The notes under the pieces are model-generated. The model was not told the origin of the DNA. It made no database searches and worked only from the letters and a program-made list of their open reading frames with translations. Made by a program: the position numbers and the translations under genes. Shown here one piece after another: positions 23,965 through 32,374 of a DNA stretch of 64,000 nucleotides; within the stretch, counting starts at the first letter, position 1; the number at the start of each line of letters is the position of its first letter. Source of the DNA: Saccharothrix espanaensis DSM 44229 (GTDB lineage: Bacteria; Actinomycetota; Actinomycetes; Mycobacteriales; Pseudonocardiaceae). Location of the stretch: assembly GCF_000328705.1 (NCBI RefSeq), contig NC_019673.1, positions 8,877,501-8,941,500 on the forward strand, in the 5' to 3' direction.

Positions 23965-24086
23965 ACGGGTAATTCGACACCGGAGCCGCCCCGGTTCGGT
24001 GAATTCGTAAGCCCCCGGTAATCCACTCCCCCGATCTCGGGCTCCGGGACCCCCGGATCGGCCCCGCTCGCCCCTTGGGCTTCGAC

Positions 24087-24176
24087 GGATCGGGAGCGGC
24101 GGATCGGGCGGCGGGCTGGATCGGGCGGCGGGCGGGGCCGGGCGGGGCCGGGCAGCAGACCGGATCGGGCGGTGGG
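24087..24176. repeat. Degenerate GGATCGGGCGG repeats ending at the glutaredoxin stop
   Basis: GGATCGGG.GCGGC-type units start at 24087, 24101, 24118 and 24162, with two GGGCCGGGCGG units (about 24134-24151) between. The last unit ends exactly at the stop codon of the glutaredoxin gene (24177). Spacing is irregular (14-17 bp, then 44 bp). Confidence 0.6.
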
Positions 24177-24413
24177 TCAGGCCAGGGCGGCGCGGAGCCG
24201 GTCTTCCTCGACCGACCAGTAGCCGTGCTCGGCACCGTCGACCAGGATCACCGGCACCCGGTCGCCGTACTCGGCGCGGAGTTCGCGGTCGCTGTCCACG
24301 TCCTGCACGTCCCACGGCACCTCCAGTTCGCCGCAGATCCGTTCGAGGTCGGCCCGAGCCTGCTCGCAGGCGTGGCAGTCGACGCGGCTGACCAGGGTCA
24401 CGTGGTGGCTCAC
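24177..24413 (-). CDS. Glutaredoxin-family protein
   Basis: 78 residues of a thioredoxin fold with the redox pair CHAC (Cys13, Cys16) after VTLVSRVD, the cis-Pro in RVPVILVDG and the ending GYWSVEEDRLRAAL. A small cytosolic dithiol reductase; in a glutathione-free actinomycete it probably works with mycothiol or thioredoxin reductase. GTG 24413 gives the usual family N-terminus; a GTG at 24431 would add six residues. Corresponds to Rv0508, close to hemA in M. tuberculosis too. Confidence 0.85.
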   Translation of the reverse strand: MSHHVTLVSRVDCHACEQARADLERICGELEVPWDVQDVDSDRELRAEYGDRVPVILVDGAEHGYWSVEEDRLRAALA

Positions 24414-24557
24414 ACGCCCATCATCGCGCACCGCCCCACAGCGCCGACGTGGCCTCCGGCCCCCGGTTCCATGGTCCCACGGACCACCGACAATCCCCGC
24501 CTCGACGGGGCCGGGACGAGGGCCGAGGCGGGGCCGCGCGGACGACAGCGGGGGCGG

Positions 24558-26027
24558 TCAGGAGAGGGGGAGGCGGAGGCGGGCTCGGGCGAGCTTGCCG
24601 GTGGGGGAGTGCGGGAGGGTGGTCGCGAACTCGACGGCCGTGGGGACCTTGAACTTCGCCAGGCGGGCCGCGCAGTGGTCCTTGACCGCGTCTTCGGTCA
24701 GGTCCGCGTCGTCACCGAGCACCACCACGACCTTCACCGACTCGCCGGTCCGCTCGTCGGGCACGCCGACCGCTGCCGCTTCGGCCACGCCCGCCAGCTC
24801 CGCCACCACCTGCTCGACCTCGTGCGGGTAGACGTTGAAGCCGTTGACGATGATCAGGTCGCCCGCCCGGTCCACCAGGTGCAGGTCGCCCTCCTCGTCG
24901 AGGTAGCCGACGTCGCCGGTGCGGAACCAGCCCTCGGCGTCCGGGCCGTGCGCGCCGTCCGGCCAGTAGCCGCTGAACAGGTTCGCGCCCCGGGCCGCGA
25001 CCAGGCCGGTGCCCGGCTCGTCCTCGTCCAGGTCGAGCGGGCGGCCGTCGCTGTCCACCAGGCGCACCTCGACACCGGGCAGCGCCCGGCCCACCGAACC
25101 CGGCTTCGGGGTGCCGCCGACCAGCGTGGAGGTCAGCACCGGGCCGGTCTCGGTCAGGCCGTAGCCCTCGTACACGGGCAGGCCGACGGCCTGGCGCACG
25201 CCGTCCAGCACGCCCGCCGCGAGCGGCGCGGCACCGGAGGTGAACAGGCGGACGGTGGCCAGGTCCTCCCGCAGGCGTTCGGCCGGCTGGGCCACGATCG
25301 CCTGGTACATCGGCGGCACGCCGACCAGCGTGGTCACCCGGTGCTCGCGGATCGCGGTGAGCGCGGCGTCCGGGTCGAACCGCTCCAGCAGCACTGCCGT
25401 CGCGCCCGCGCCCGCCACCTGGAGCAGGCCCGGCCCCAGGCCGTAGACGTGGAACAGCGGCAGCGCCAGCAGCACCCGGTCGCCGGCGGTCACCGGGGCG
25501 GGACGCAGGGACGCGCACTGGTCGACGTTGGCCAGCAGCGCCCGGTGCGAGAGCATCGCGCCGCGCGGCACGCCGGAGGTCCCGGACGTGTAGCCGAGCA
25601 CGGCCAGGTCCTCGCCGGAGCCGGTGGTGGCGAACTCGTCGCCGGGCAGCAGCTCGGGTTCGGGCAGCGCGGTGGCGTCCGTGTCGCCGGCGTCGCCGAC
25701 CAGCAGCCGCGCGCCGCTGTCGGCGACCAGCCGCTGGAGTTCGCGGGCGGGTTGGCCCGGCCCGGCCGGCACCACGACACCGCCCGCGCGCAGCACGCCG
25801 AACACGGCCACGCAGAACGCCGGGCCGGTGGGCAGCCGCACGACCACCCGGTCACCCGGTTCGACGCCCGCGTCCACCAGTCGGTGGGCCTCGCGGTCCA
25901 CGAACGAATCGAGTTCCGACCAGGTGTAGCTGTTCGCAGTCGTGACATCGACCAGTGCCACGTGCTTGGGTCCACGGTGCGCGGAGGCGCGAACCAGGTC
26001 GGCGACGTTGCGTGCGGAAGCGGTCAA
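24558..26027 (-). CDS. Acyl-CoA synthetase (AMP-binding enzyme)
   Basis: 489 residues. ANL superfamily: P-loop LGYTSGTSGVPRGAMLSH (about 146-163), A5 motif YEGYGLTETGPV (about 293), A7 WFRTGDVGYLDEEGDL (about 371), A8 DLIIVNGFNVYPHEVE (about 392) and the A10 lysine in PHSPTGKLAR (about 478). It activates a carboxylic acid, probably a fatty acid, to acyl-CoA. The start is TTG 26027, with GGAGG 6 nt upstream. The N-terminal part is shorter than in long-chain synthetases, and the substrate cannot be read from sequence. It is divergent from the bldN-like gene. Confidence 0.9.
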   Translation of the reverse strand: MTASARNVADLVRASAHRGPKHVALVDVTTANSYTWSELDSFVDREAHRLVDAGVEPGDRVVVRLPTGPAFCVAVFGVLRAGGVVVPAGPGQPARELQRLVADSGARLLVGDAGDTDATALPEPELLPGDEFATTGSGEDLAVLGYTSGTSGVPRGAMLSHRALLANVDQCASLRPAPVTAGDRVLLALPLFHVYGLGPGLLQVAGAGATAVLLERFDPDAALTAIREHRVTTLVGVPPMYQAIVAQPAERLREDLATVRLFTSGAAPLAAGVLDGVRQAVGLPVYEGYGLTETGPVLTSTLVGGTPKPGSVGRALPGVEVRLVDSDGRPLDLDEDEPGTGLVAARGANLFSGYWPDGAHGPDAEGWFRTGDVGYLDEEGDLHLVDRAGDLIIVNGFNVYPHEVEQVVAELAGVAEAAAVGVPDERTGESVKVVVVLGDDADLTEDAVKDHCAARLAKFKVPTAVEFATTLPHSPTGKLARARLRLPLS

Positions 26028-26199
26028 GTCGACCTCCTGGTTTACCTCTGCGGACCTCAGCGCAGTCTGTCACGGGCGGGTGGCGTCACGCAGTGCCCGG
26101 CGAACGCGTGGTGGGTTCGAGACCGGTTGCCGCTACCTACTACGGAGTAACAACACGTATGCTGCCCGGACGGCGACTCTGTGGAGGTGCCGCGAGCCG

Positions 26200-26844
26200 A
26201 TGACCGCAAGGGCGCGCGACAAGACGGACCGGACACTCCGCTCGATGTGGAGTGCGGGCGGCCGGTCCAGCACGATCGAGGGTGTGCAGAACGACTCGGT
26301 CGAAGAGCCGTGGGACCTCGTGCGTGCCGCCCAGTCCGGCGACACGGACGCGTTCGGCGCGCTCTACGACCGGTACGTGGACGTGGTCTTCCGGTACGTG
26401 CTGTTCCGGGTCGGCGACCGCACCCTGGCCGAGGACGTCACCAGCGAGACGTTCCTCCGCGCGCTGCGCAGCATCGGCTCCATCAGCTACCAGGGCCGGG
26501 ACGTGGGTGCGTGGTTCGTCACCATCGCCCGCAACATCGTCTTCGACCACGTGAAGTCCAGCCGCTACCGGCTGGAGGTCACGACGGCCGAGCCGGCGGA
26601 CAACCGCGAGGTCACGAGCGGTCCCGAGCAGGAGGTGCTGACCGACGCGGCGAACGCGGAACTCCTCAAATGTGTAGCCCAACTGGGTGACGACCAGCGG
26701 GAATGCATCACTCTCCGTTTCATCCAGGGCTTGTCCGTGGCGGAGACGGCCGCGAAGATGGGTCGCAACGAAGGCGCCATCAAGGCCCTGCAACACCGCG
26801 CTGTGCGCAGGCTGGCCCAACTGCTGCCGAACTGGCTGCGGTGA
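26200..26844 (+). CDS. bldN: BldN-type ECF RNA polymerase sigma factor
   Basis: 214 residues. Sigma-2 (about 42-115: AFGALYDRYVDVVFRYVLFR, then LAEDVTSETFLRALR) and sigma-4 (about 150-210: QRECITLRFIQGLSVAETA, then GAIKALQHRAVRRLAQLLP) match Streptomyces BldN almost motif for motif; BldN directs sporulation genes and is held by the membrane anti-sigma RsbN. ATG 26200 gives a ~36-residue N-terminal extension (Streptomyces BldN also has one); a GTG at 26284 would remove most of it. SD GGAGGT lies 11 nt from the ATG. The RsbN-like gene follows after 109 nt. Confidence 0.88.
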   Translation: MTARARDKTDRTLRSMWSAGGRSSTIEGVQNDSVEEPWDLVRAAQSGDTDAFGALYDRYVDVVFRYVLFRVGDRTLAEDVTSETFLRALRSIGSISYQGRDVGAWFVTIARNIVFDHVKSSRYRLEVTTAEPADNREVTSGPEQEVLTDAANAELLKCVAQLGDDQRECITLRFIQGLSVAETAAKMGRNEGAIKALQHRAVRRLAQLLPNWLR

Positions 26845-26953
26845 CCGGTTGCCACGATCGCGTGGTCCTGGGACGCGTCGCTCGTGCCCGCGTAACCCCG
26901 GCACCCGCGGGTTCGTTACTCGGGGCAGGAACTCCTGACGAGTCTGGTGCGGG

Positions 26954-28060
26954 ATGGTGGGCAGAGGGATCACGCCGCTAGGGCGTCACAGGCAGCGCGA
27001 GCAGTTCGCCCGCGCCGTCGACGCGCTGCCCGAACAAGCCGACCCGGCCTTCGCGGACGAGCTCGCGGTGGTCGCCCTGCTGCGGAAAGCCGCAGTCACG
27101 AGCGGCCCGGACGAGGCGGCCAAGGCCCGGATGCGGGAGCGGGTGCTCAACGCCTCCCCGCCACCGACCGCCAAGATCGACAGCATCCGTCCGCGCAGCG
27201 GAGCCCGTGGGCGATTAGCGGTAGCCCTGGCCGCCGCGCTGTGCCTGGTGTTCTCGCTGGCCGGGATGAGCCTGCTGCTGTCCCGCGACGCGCTGCCCGG
27301 TGACGCGCTCTACGGCGTCAAGCGCACCGCCGAGTCGGCCTCGCTGGGCCTGACCTTCGGCGAGGAGTCCAAGGGCTACAAGCGGCTGGAGTTCGCCGCG
27401 GCCCGGATCTCGGAGATCGAGACCCTGGTCGACCGCTACCGCGACTCCGGCGGCGGCCCGCTGGGCGGCCACCTCACCGCGCTGACCGACTTCGACGCCG
27501 ACGCCGCGGCCGGTTCCCGCGTGCTGGCCGCGCACGGGACGGGCTCGGACGGGACGGGCTCGGACGAGCGCACGCTCGGCTCGCTGCGCGAGTGGGCCAC
27601 CTCCCAGACCACCCGCCTGGGCGACCTGCGGGACCGGCTGCCCGCCGAGGCGGCGACCCGCTCCGGCACGTCCCTGGACCTGCTCGGCCGCATCGCGCAG
27701 CGGGCCGCCGACCTGGCCGCGCGCAGCCGCTGCGCGACCGTGACGACGGGCGAGGTCGACGAGGTCGGCCCGGTCCCGGCGACCGGCGAGTGCAGCGCGC
27801 CGCCGATCGCCCCCAGCCCGTCCGCGACGCAACCGTCGGGCACGTCGATCGCGGTCACCCCGACGCCCGCCGGACCCACCACGTCCACATCCGCGCCCGC
27901 GCCGACCGCGACCGCACCCGCGCCCGGCAGCGGCGGCACCACGCCCCCGACCAGCAAGCCGGGCCTGCCGCTCCCGTCGGTGACGGTCACCGTCGAACCG
28001 CCCGTCCAGCTGCCTTCGCTGCCCATCACGCTGCCGCCGCTGCTCGGTCTCAGCGGCTGA
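26954..28060 (+). CDS. RsbN-like DUF5667 membrane protein, candidate anti-sigma factor
   Basis: 368 residues. The cytosolic N-terminus (about 1-85) has AVDALPEQADPAFADELAVV and ARMRERVLNASP, in the place of an anti-sigma domain. One membrane segment at about 95-112 (LAVALAAALCLVFSLAGM) leads to the DUF5667 motif LPGDALYGVKRTAESASLGL (about 117-136) and a long Pro/Thr-rich outer tail (about 275-368). A 15-bp doublet gives GTGSDGTGSD near residue 197. This layout, right behind a BldN-type sigma gene, is that of RsbN. ATG 26954 has no clear SD. Confidence 0.8.
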   Translation: MVGRGITPLGRHRQREQFARAVDALPEQADPAFADELAVVALLRKAAVTSGPDEAAKARMRERVLNASPPPTAKIDSIRPRSGARGRLAVALAAALCLVFSLAGMSLLLSRDALPGDALYGVKRTAESASLGLTFGEESKGYKRLEFAAARISEIETLVDRYRDSGGGPLGGHLTALTDFDADAAAGSRVLAAHGTGSDGTGSDERTLGSLREWATSQTTRLGDLRDRLPAEAATRSGTSLDLLGRIAQRAADLAARSRCATVTTGEVDEVGPVPATGECSAPPIAPSPSATQPSGTSIAVTPTPAGPTTSTSAPAPTATAPAPGSGGTTPPTSKPGLPLPSVTVTVEPPVQLPSLPITLPPLLGLSG

Positions 28061-28099
28061 TCGCTACCCTGTCCCCAGCGGACGCTGGGAGGCGCTGAC

Positions 28100-28990
28100 G
28101 TGGTGAAAAGGCGTGTGGTGGAGGGCTCGGCGGAACGGGAGCGGCTCGCCGAACTGGCCGGCGAGGCCTCGGCCGAGGCCGCGCTGGCCTCGGTGCGCGG
28201 TCCGGGCGTCGACTCCCCCACCGACCTGACCGCCGCCGCGTTCTTCGACGTGGACAACACGATGATGATGGGCGCGTCGATCTTCCACTTCGCGCGCGGC
28301 CTGGCCGCGCGCAAGTACTTCAAGAACTCGGACCTGGCCGGGTTCGCCTGGCAGCAGATCAAGTTCCGGGTCGGCGGCCGGGAAGACCCGCAGAGCGTGC
28401 AGGCCTCCCGCGAGCAGGCGCTGTCGTTCGTCGCCGGCCGGTCGGTCGCGGAGCTGGTCAGCCTCGGCGAGGAGATCTTCGACGAGCTGATGGCCGACAA
28501 GATCTGGACCGGCACCCAGGCCCTGGCGCAGATGCACCTCGACGCCGGGCAGCGGGTGTGGCTGGTCACCGCCACCCCGGTCGAACTGGCCCAGATCATC
28601 GCCCGCCGGCTCGGGTTGACCGGCGCGCTCGGCACGGTGTCGGAGAGCGAGGACGGCATCTACACCGGCAAGCTCGTCGGCGACCTGCTGCACGGCCGGG
28701 CCAAGGCGCACGCGGTGCGCTCGCTGGCCGCCAAGGAGGGCTTGGACCTGCGCCGCTGCACGGCCTACTCGGACTCGGTCAACGACGTGCCGATGCTGTC
28801 CGTGGTCGGCACGGCGGTCGCGGTCAACCCCGACTCGGGCCTGCGCGACACCGCCCGCAAGCGCGGCTGGGAGATCCGCGACTTCCGCACCGGGCGCAAG
28901 GCCGCGAAGATCGGCGTGCCGTCGGTGCTCGGCGCGGGAGCCGTCGCGGGCGCGATCGCCGTCGGCCTGGCCTACCGCCGCCGTGGCTGA
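28100..28990 (+). CDS. HAD-IB family phosphatase with C-terminal membrane anchor
   Basis: 296 residues. HAD motif I is FFDVDNTMMMG (nucleophile D50, acid D52), motif II is VWLVTATPVE, and motifs III and IV are HGRAKAHAVRSL with AYSDSVNDVPML. It is the PSPase-like IB subfamily (TIGR01490) and corresponds to Rv0505c (SerB1-like). Residues about 272-291 form a hydrophobic C-terminal segment (VLGAGAVAGAIAVGLAYRRR), so it may be membrane bound. The substrate is not known; phosphoserine or a phospholipid headgroup phosphate are options. GTG 28100 follows a TACCCT-type promoter region. The next start overlaps its 3' end. Confidence 0.88.
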   Translation: MVKRRVVEGSAERERLAELAGEASAEAALASVRGPGVDSPTDLTAAAFFDVDNTMMMGASIFHFARGLAARKYFKNSDLAGFAWQQIKFRVGGREDPQSVQASREQALSFVAGRSVAELVSLGEEIFDELMADKIWTGTQALAQMHLDAGQRVWLVTATPVELAQIIARRLGLTGALGTVSESEDGIYTGKLVGDLLHGRAKAHAVRSLAAKEGLDLRRCTAYSDSVNDVPMLSVVGTAVAVNPDSGLRDTARKRGWEIRDFRTGRKAAKIGVPSVLGAGAVAGAIAVGLAYRRRG

Positions 28991-29384
28991 GCCGCAGGCG
29001 CCCGCCGCGCGCTACGTCCGGTTCCAGGCCACGACGCCCAACGCGCGCGGCCTCTACCCGGGCGTGTTCGGCCTGGTCAACCGGCTGGCGCGGGAGGGCA
29101 GGCTGACCCCGGGGCAGGACGAGTTCCGCCGGGTGAACAACGCCTGGTACGACGCCGCCTACCTCACCCCGACCACCGTCGACCCGACCGTCTACGACCT
29201 CGACCTGCACCCCGGCGCGGTGGCCTGGTTCAAGTCGTCGGCGCAGCACCTGATCAGCCGGGTCGACGGCTACCTGACGGTCCTGGCCGCGCACGGCGTG
29301 GGCTGCGAACGCGTGACCACGGACGACCCGGGCGTGATCGTGTACGAGGACGACGAGCAGGTCATCGCCAAGCCCCGCCCCTGA
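28983..29384 (+). CDS. Conserved actinobacterial hypothetical protein
   Basis: 133 residues without membrane segment or cysteine pair. It reads RFQATTPNARGLYPGVFGLV near the start, then DEFRRVNNAWYDAAYLTPTT, then a C-terminal region with VIVYEDDEQVIAKPRP. The Asn/Trp/Tyr-rich centre looks like a folded soluble domain; I do not recognise the family. GTG 28983 overlaps the HAD gene by 8 nt, so the two are coupled. Confidence 0.7.
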   Translation: MAEPQAPAARYVRFQATTPNARGLYPGVFGLVNRLAREGRLTPGQDEFRRVNNAWYDAAYLTPTTVDPTVYDLDLHPGAVAWFKSSAQHLISRVDGYLTVLAAHGVGCERVTTDDPGVIVYEDDEQVIAKPRP

Positions 29385-29532
29385 CCGCGCGGCACCGGAC
29401 CGCGTCGGCGCCGCGGAGGACCGACGGCCCGGACGCGAAGCCGACGATCGTGACCAGTCCCGCTTCGACGTCCAGCGCGCCTCTCAGAGCCGTCTCCAGG
29501 GCAGCCAGGCCCGTCGTGGGGGTGGCGCGCAC
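29362..29532 (-). pseudogene. Possible small CDS or gene remnant
   Basis: A minus-strand frame of 56 codons (GTG 29532) fills the 187-nt gap after the acyltransferase gene. Its third positions are about 90% G/C, and it gives a protein-like sequence (LAALETALRGALDVEAGLV, then TIVGFASGPSVLRGADAVR). It overlaps the end of the gene at 28983-29384 by 23 nt, lacks an SD and has no recognised family. A decayed piece of a larger gene is as likely as a real small protein. Confidence 0.25.
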
Positions 29533-29571
29533 GACCTTGGGGTCAGGGCCGGCTCGCCGGCGTCACGCGCC

Positions 29572-30537
29572 TCAGCCCAGGAAGACGTTCCGGCGTTGGG
29601 TGAGCAGGCGGTAGAGGGTCTGCTGGATGGTCTCGCGGACCTGGTCGGTCAGGTTGAACACCAGCATCGGGTCGTCCGCCGCGTGCTCGCCGTGCACGTC
29701 GGTCCGGATCGGCTCGCCGAACTCGATGTACCACTTGGACGGCAGCGGGATCGCGCCGAGCGGGCCCAGCAGCGGGAACAGCGGGGTCACCGGGAAGTAG
29801 GGGAAGCCGAACAGCCTGGCCAGGGGCTTGATGTCGCCGATCTTCGGGTAGATCTCCTCCGCGCCCACGATCGAGCACGGGATGATCGGCACCCCGGTGT
29901 TCAGCGCCGCCGAGACGAACCCGCCGCGGCCGAACCGCTGGAGCTTGTACCGGTCCTTGAACGGCTTGCCGATGCCCTTGAAGCCCTCCGGCCACACGCC
30001 CACCAGCTCGCCCGAGCGCAGCAGCCGCTCGGCGTCGGGGTTGCAGGCCAGGGTCTGGCCGGACTTGCGGGCCAGCGCGCCCAGCACCGGCGTCTTGAAC
30101 ACCAGGTCCGCGCCCAGCATCCGCAGGTGCCGGCGGGCCGGGTGGTCCGCGCGCACCGCGTACGCCGTCATGGTCGCGTCCAGCGGCAACGTGCCCGAGT
30201 GGTTGGCCACGATCAGCGCGCCGCCCTCGGCCGGCACGTTGTGCAGGCCGATGGTCTCCACCCGGAACCACTTCTCGTACAGCGGCTTGAGCGGCGGCAT
30301 CAGGACGTTGTCGGTCAGGTCGGGGTCGAAGCCGAACTCGTCGACCTCGTAGTCGCCCTGGAGCCGGCGCCGGGCGAACGACAGCAGGCCCGCCAGCCGG
30401 CGCTCCCAGTCCGGTGACGGGGCAGGCTCCGGCGGGACGGGCTCCGGCGGGACGGGTGGCGCGGCGGACACCGGACCGCGTCGCCGGGACGCGTCCCGGT
30501 CCGGGGCGTGCAGCGGGATGACCCGTGCCTCTGCCAC
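29572..30537 (-). CDS. PlsC-like phospholipid acyltransferase
   Basis: 321 residues. After a charged Pro-rich start (PPVPPEPVPPEPAPSP, coded by short repeats) comes the acyltransferase domain (about 95-315): IVANHSGTLPLDATM holds the catalytic His, but its Asp is six residues on rather than four (HX6D instead of HX4D), a form recalled for the Rv0502 family; GELVGVWPEGFKGIGK is the substrate motif and VPIIPCSIVGAEE the third block. It probably acylates lysophospholipids at the membrane. GTG 30537 has GGAGG 6 nt upstream. Twenty nt downstream of the SDR gene. Confidence 0.88.
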   Translation of the reverse strand: MAEARVIPLHAPDRDASRRRGPVSAAPPVPPEPVPPEPAPSPDWERRLAGLLSFARRRLQGDYEVDEFGFDPDLTDNVLMPPLKPLYEKWFRVETIGLHNVPAEGGALIVANHSGTLPLDATMTAYAVRADHPARRHLRMLGADLVFKTPVLGALARKSGQTLACNPDAERLLRSGELVGVWPEGFKGIGKPFKDRYKLQRFGRGGFVSAALNTGVPIIPCSIVGAEEIYPKIGDIKPLARLFGFPYFPVTPLFPLLGPLGAIPLPSKWYIEFGEPIRTDVHGEHAADDPMLVFNLTDQVRETIQQTLYRLLTQRRNVFLG

Positions 30538-30557
30538 ATGCACCTCCTCGGCGGGGT

Positions 30558-31595
30558 TCACCGGAGTCGGGCCGCCGCGTCGAGCACGCCGCGCTCGACC
30601 GACGACACCAGGTCGGGATCGATCAGCGGCCGCATCCCCCGGCCGCTGACGTAGTCGTCGAACGCCTGCTGCGTGGTCCACCGGGGGGTGAACCCGAACT
30701 CGCGCCGCAGCAGACCGGTGTCCACCACACGGCCCCAGTTCAGGAACCGCATCTGGTCCGGCGAGAAGTCCACCAGCCGGGCGCCGCGGAACAGCCTGCC
30801 CACGGTCGGCACCGCCGCGCTCGGCACCGGCAGCGGCAGCTTGCCCGCCCGGCGGATCGCCTGCGACAACAGCAGTACCCCGTCGCCGCCGACGTTGAAC
30901 ACGCCCGGCAGGTCGTGCAGGGCCGCGCGCTCCAGCACGGCCAGCGCGTCCTCGGAGTGCAGCAGCTGCACGCGGGCGTCGTAGCCCATGATCGTCGGCA
31001 CCACCGGCAGGGCGAAGTACCTGGTCAGCACGGTGTCGATGCGCGGGCCGATGAAGTTGGTGAAGCGCAGGGCGGTGACGTCGACGTCGGGCCGGCGGCG
31101 GGCGAACCCGCGCACGTAGCCCTCGACCTCGACGGCGTCCTTCGCGTAGCCGCTGGAGGGCAGGTCCTTGGGCCCCATGTCCTCGGTGAACACCGCCGGG
31201 TCGCGCGAGGAGGACCCGTACACCGCGCTGGTCGACTTCACCACGAGCTTGCGCACGTGCGGCGACTTCTGGCACGCCGCCAGCAGCTGCATGGTGCCGA
31301 TGACGTTCATCTCCTTCATCGCCGCGCGACCGGTGGGCCCGGCCGGGTTGGCGGTCACCGAGACGTGCACGACGGTGTCGACGTGCGCGGCGGCGATGAC
31401 CTTGGCGATGAGCGGGTTGCGGATGTCGGCCCGGACGAACTCGGCCCGGCCCATCCGGCGCAGCAGGTCGCGCGGCGGCGGCTCGGTGTCCACGCCGAGC
31501 ACCCGGTCCACGTCGGGGTTGGCGGCGAACCGCGCGGCGAGGTGGCCGCCGAGGAAGCGGCTGCAACCGGTGACGAGTACGACCTTGGGCGCCAT
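30558..31595 (-). CDS. Atypical NAD-dependent epimerase/dehydratase (Rv0501-like)
   Basis: 345 residues, extended SDR fold. The nucleotide motif is VLVTGCSRFLGGHLA, with Arg at the usual second Gly; the expected active-site Tyr-xxx-Lys reads SGYAKDAVE, with no Lys four residues after the Tyr. Both departures suggest that it does not act as a normal epimerase. SAVYGSSSRDPAVFTED and FTNFIGPRIDTVLTRYF fit the Rv0501 (galE2) group. It stands with the acyltransferase, bS22 and proC as in M. tuberculosis. Function unknown; a lipid or sugar-linked role is a guess. Confidence 0.85.
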   Translation of the reverse strand: MAPKVVLVTGCSRFLGGHLAARFAANPDVDRVLGVDTEPPPRDLLRRMGRAEFVRADIRNPLIAKVIAAAHVDTVVHVSVTANPAGPTGRAAMKEMNVIGTMQLLAACQKSPHVRKLVVKSTSAVYGSSSRDPAVFTEDMGPKDLPSSGYAKDAVEVEGYVRGFARRRPDVDVTALRFTNFIGPRIDTVLTRYFALPVVPTIMGYDARVQLLHSEDALAVLERAALHDLPGVFNVGGDGVLLLSQAIRRAGKLPLPVPSAAVPTVGRLFRGARLVDFSPDQMRFLNWGRVVDTGLLRREFGFTPRWTTQQAFDDYVSGRGMRPLIDPDLVSSVERGVLDAAARLR

Positions 31596-31762
31596 GCGAC
31601 TCCGTGCGTGGGGTGCGGTGCGACGACGTGGATGCTACCCACGCAGTCACCAGACCTGATCGTCGCGCGTGTGCGGTCCTGGTGCGGGTCGCCGCGCCGT
31701 TCACCCGGACGGCCACTCGAACCACAGCGGAGAACGCCCGGCGGAACCCGCCCCGGGCGGTG

Positions 31763-31803
31763 AAAAAAGCAGGCGCCGACCCCCGCGGACGGGGATCGGC
31801 GCC
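31763..31803 (-). terminator. Intrinsic terminator after bS22
   Basis: A 14-bp stem with one mismatch (31772-31785 against 31790-31803, loop of 4) is followed on the minus strand by a run of six T (31768-31763). It begins 16 nt past the bS22 stop. The best intrinsic terminator in the window. Confidence 0.9.
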
Positions 31804-31818
31804 GGGAAACCCGTAGGC

Positions 31819-31920
31819 CTACTTGCCGCGCTTGCGACGCTGGACGCGGGTCTTGCGCAGCAGCTTGCGGTGCTTCTTCTTCGACATGCGCTTGCGGCGC
31901 TTCTTGATGACCGAGCCCAT
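31819..31920 (-). CDS. Ribosomal protein bS22 (AURKAIP1/COX24-like)
   Basis: A 33-residue, very basic protein. It reads MGSVIKKRRKRMSKKKHRKL (residues 1-20), then LRKTRVQRRKRGK. This matches the 33-residue mycobacterial 30S protein bS22 (Rv0500B type) almost residue for residue. It binds rRNA in the small subunit. It lies between the excisionase-like HTH gene and the SDR gene, the same order as in M. tuberculosis, and has its own strong terminator. It is easily missed because of its size. Confidence 0.93.
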   Translation of the reverse strand: MGSVIKKRRKRMSKKKHRKLLRKTRVQRRKRGK

Positions 31921-32044
31921 GCGGGTCCCTCACTCACTAGACGATGGCGGTTCTCCACGCGCCGGTGGAGACACCCATCAGGTAGGGCGCGCCGACACCA
32001 GGCACGAACGGCCTGTCAGTTTACCCGGCGGCCGGCGCGGGCCC

Positions 32045-32254
32045 TCACCCGGCGTCGAAGTACGCGTTCCTCAGGTACTCGTGCACCGCCTTCTCGGGCA
32101 CCCGGAACGACTTGCCCACGCGCACGGCGGTGAGCTCGCCCGAGTGCACCAGCCGGTACACCGTCATCTTCGACACCCGCATCACCAGCGCCACCTCGGC
32201 GACGGTCAGGAACTTGACCTGGACCAAGGGCGCTCGATCGTTGTCCTCCGGCAT
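32045..32254 (-). CDS. Excisionase/MerR-like small DNA-binding protein (Rv0500A-like)
   Basis: 69 residues: a single winged helix-turn-helix of the excisionase type, FLTVAEVALVMRVSKMTVYR then LVHSGELTAVRVGKSFRVPE. The fold is related to BldC (2090-2308), but it ends in YLRNAYFDAG. It probably binds DNA as a transcription factor; it is not a phage excisionase, since no integrase or att site is near. Conserved between proC and bS22 in actinobacteria. Confidence 0.9.
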   Translation of the reverse strand: MPEDNDRAPLVQVKFLTVAEVALVMRVSKMTVYRLVHSGELTAVRVGKSFRVPEKAVHEYLRNAYFDAG

Positions 32255-32374
32255 GGTTCACCGTGTCCTTCGACACGCGTCGTGCCGTCAGCTTCCCCAC
32301 CGACGGTTCGACACGCACGTGCTCCCCTGAGAGTAACGGGACTCGTGGGACTGGTGCGACGGCCAATGGCGGTA

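Noticed and set aside
32045..32254. Phage excisionase or integrative element
   Set aside because: The HTH protein belongs to the conserved proC-bS22 neighbourhood; no integrase, att repeats or composition change were seen.
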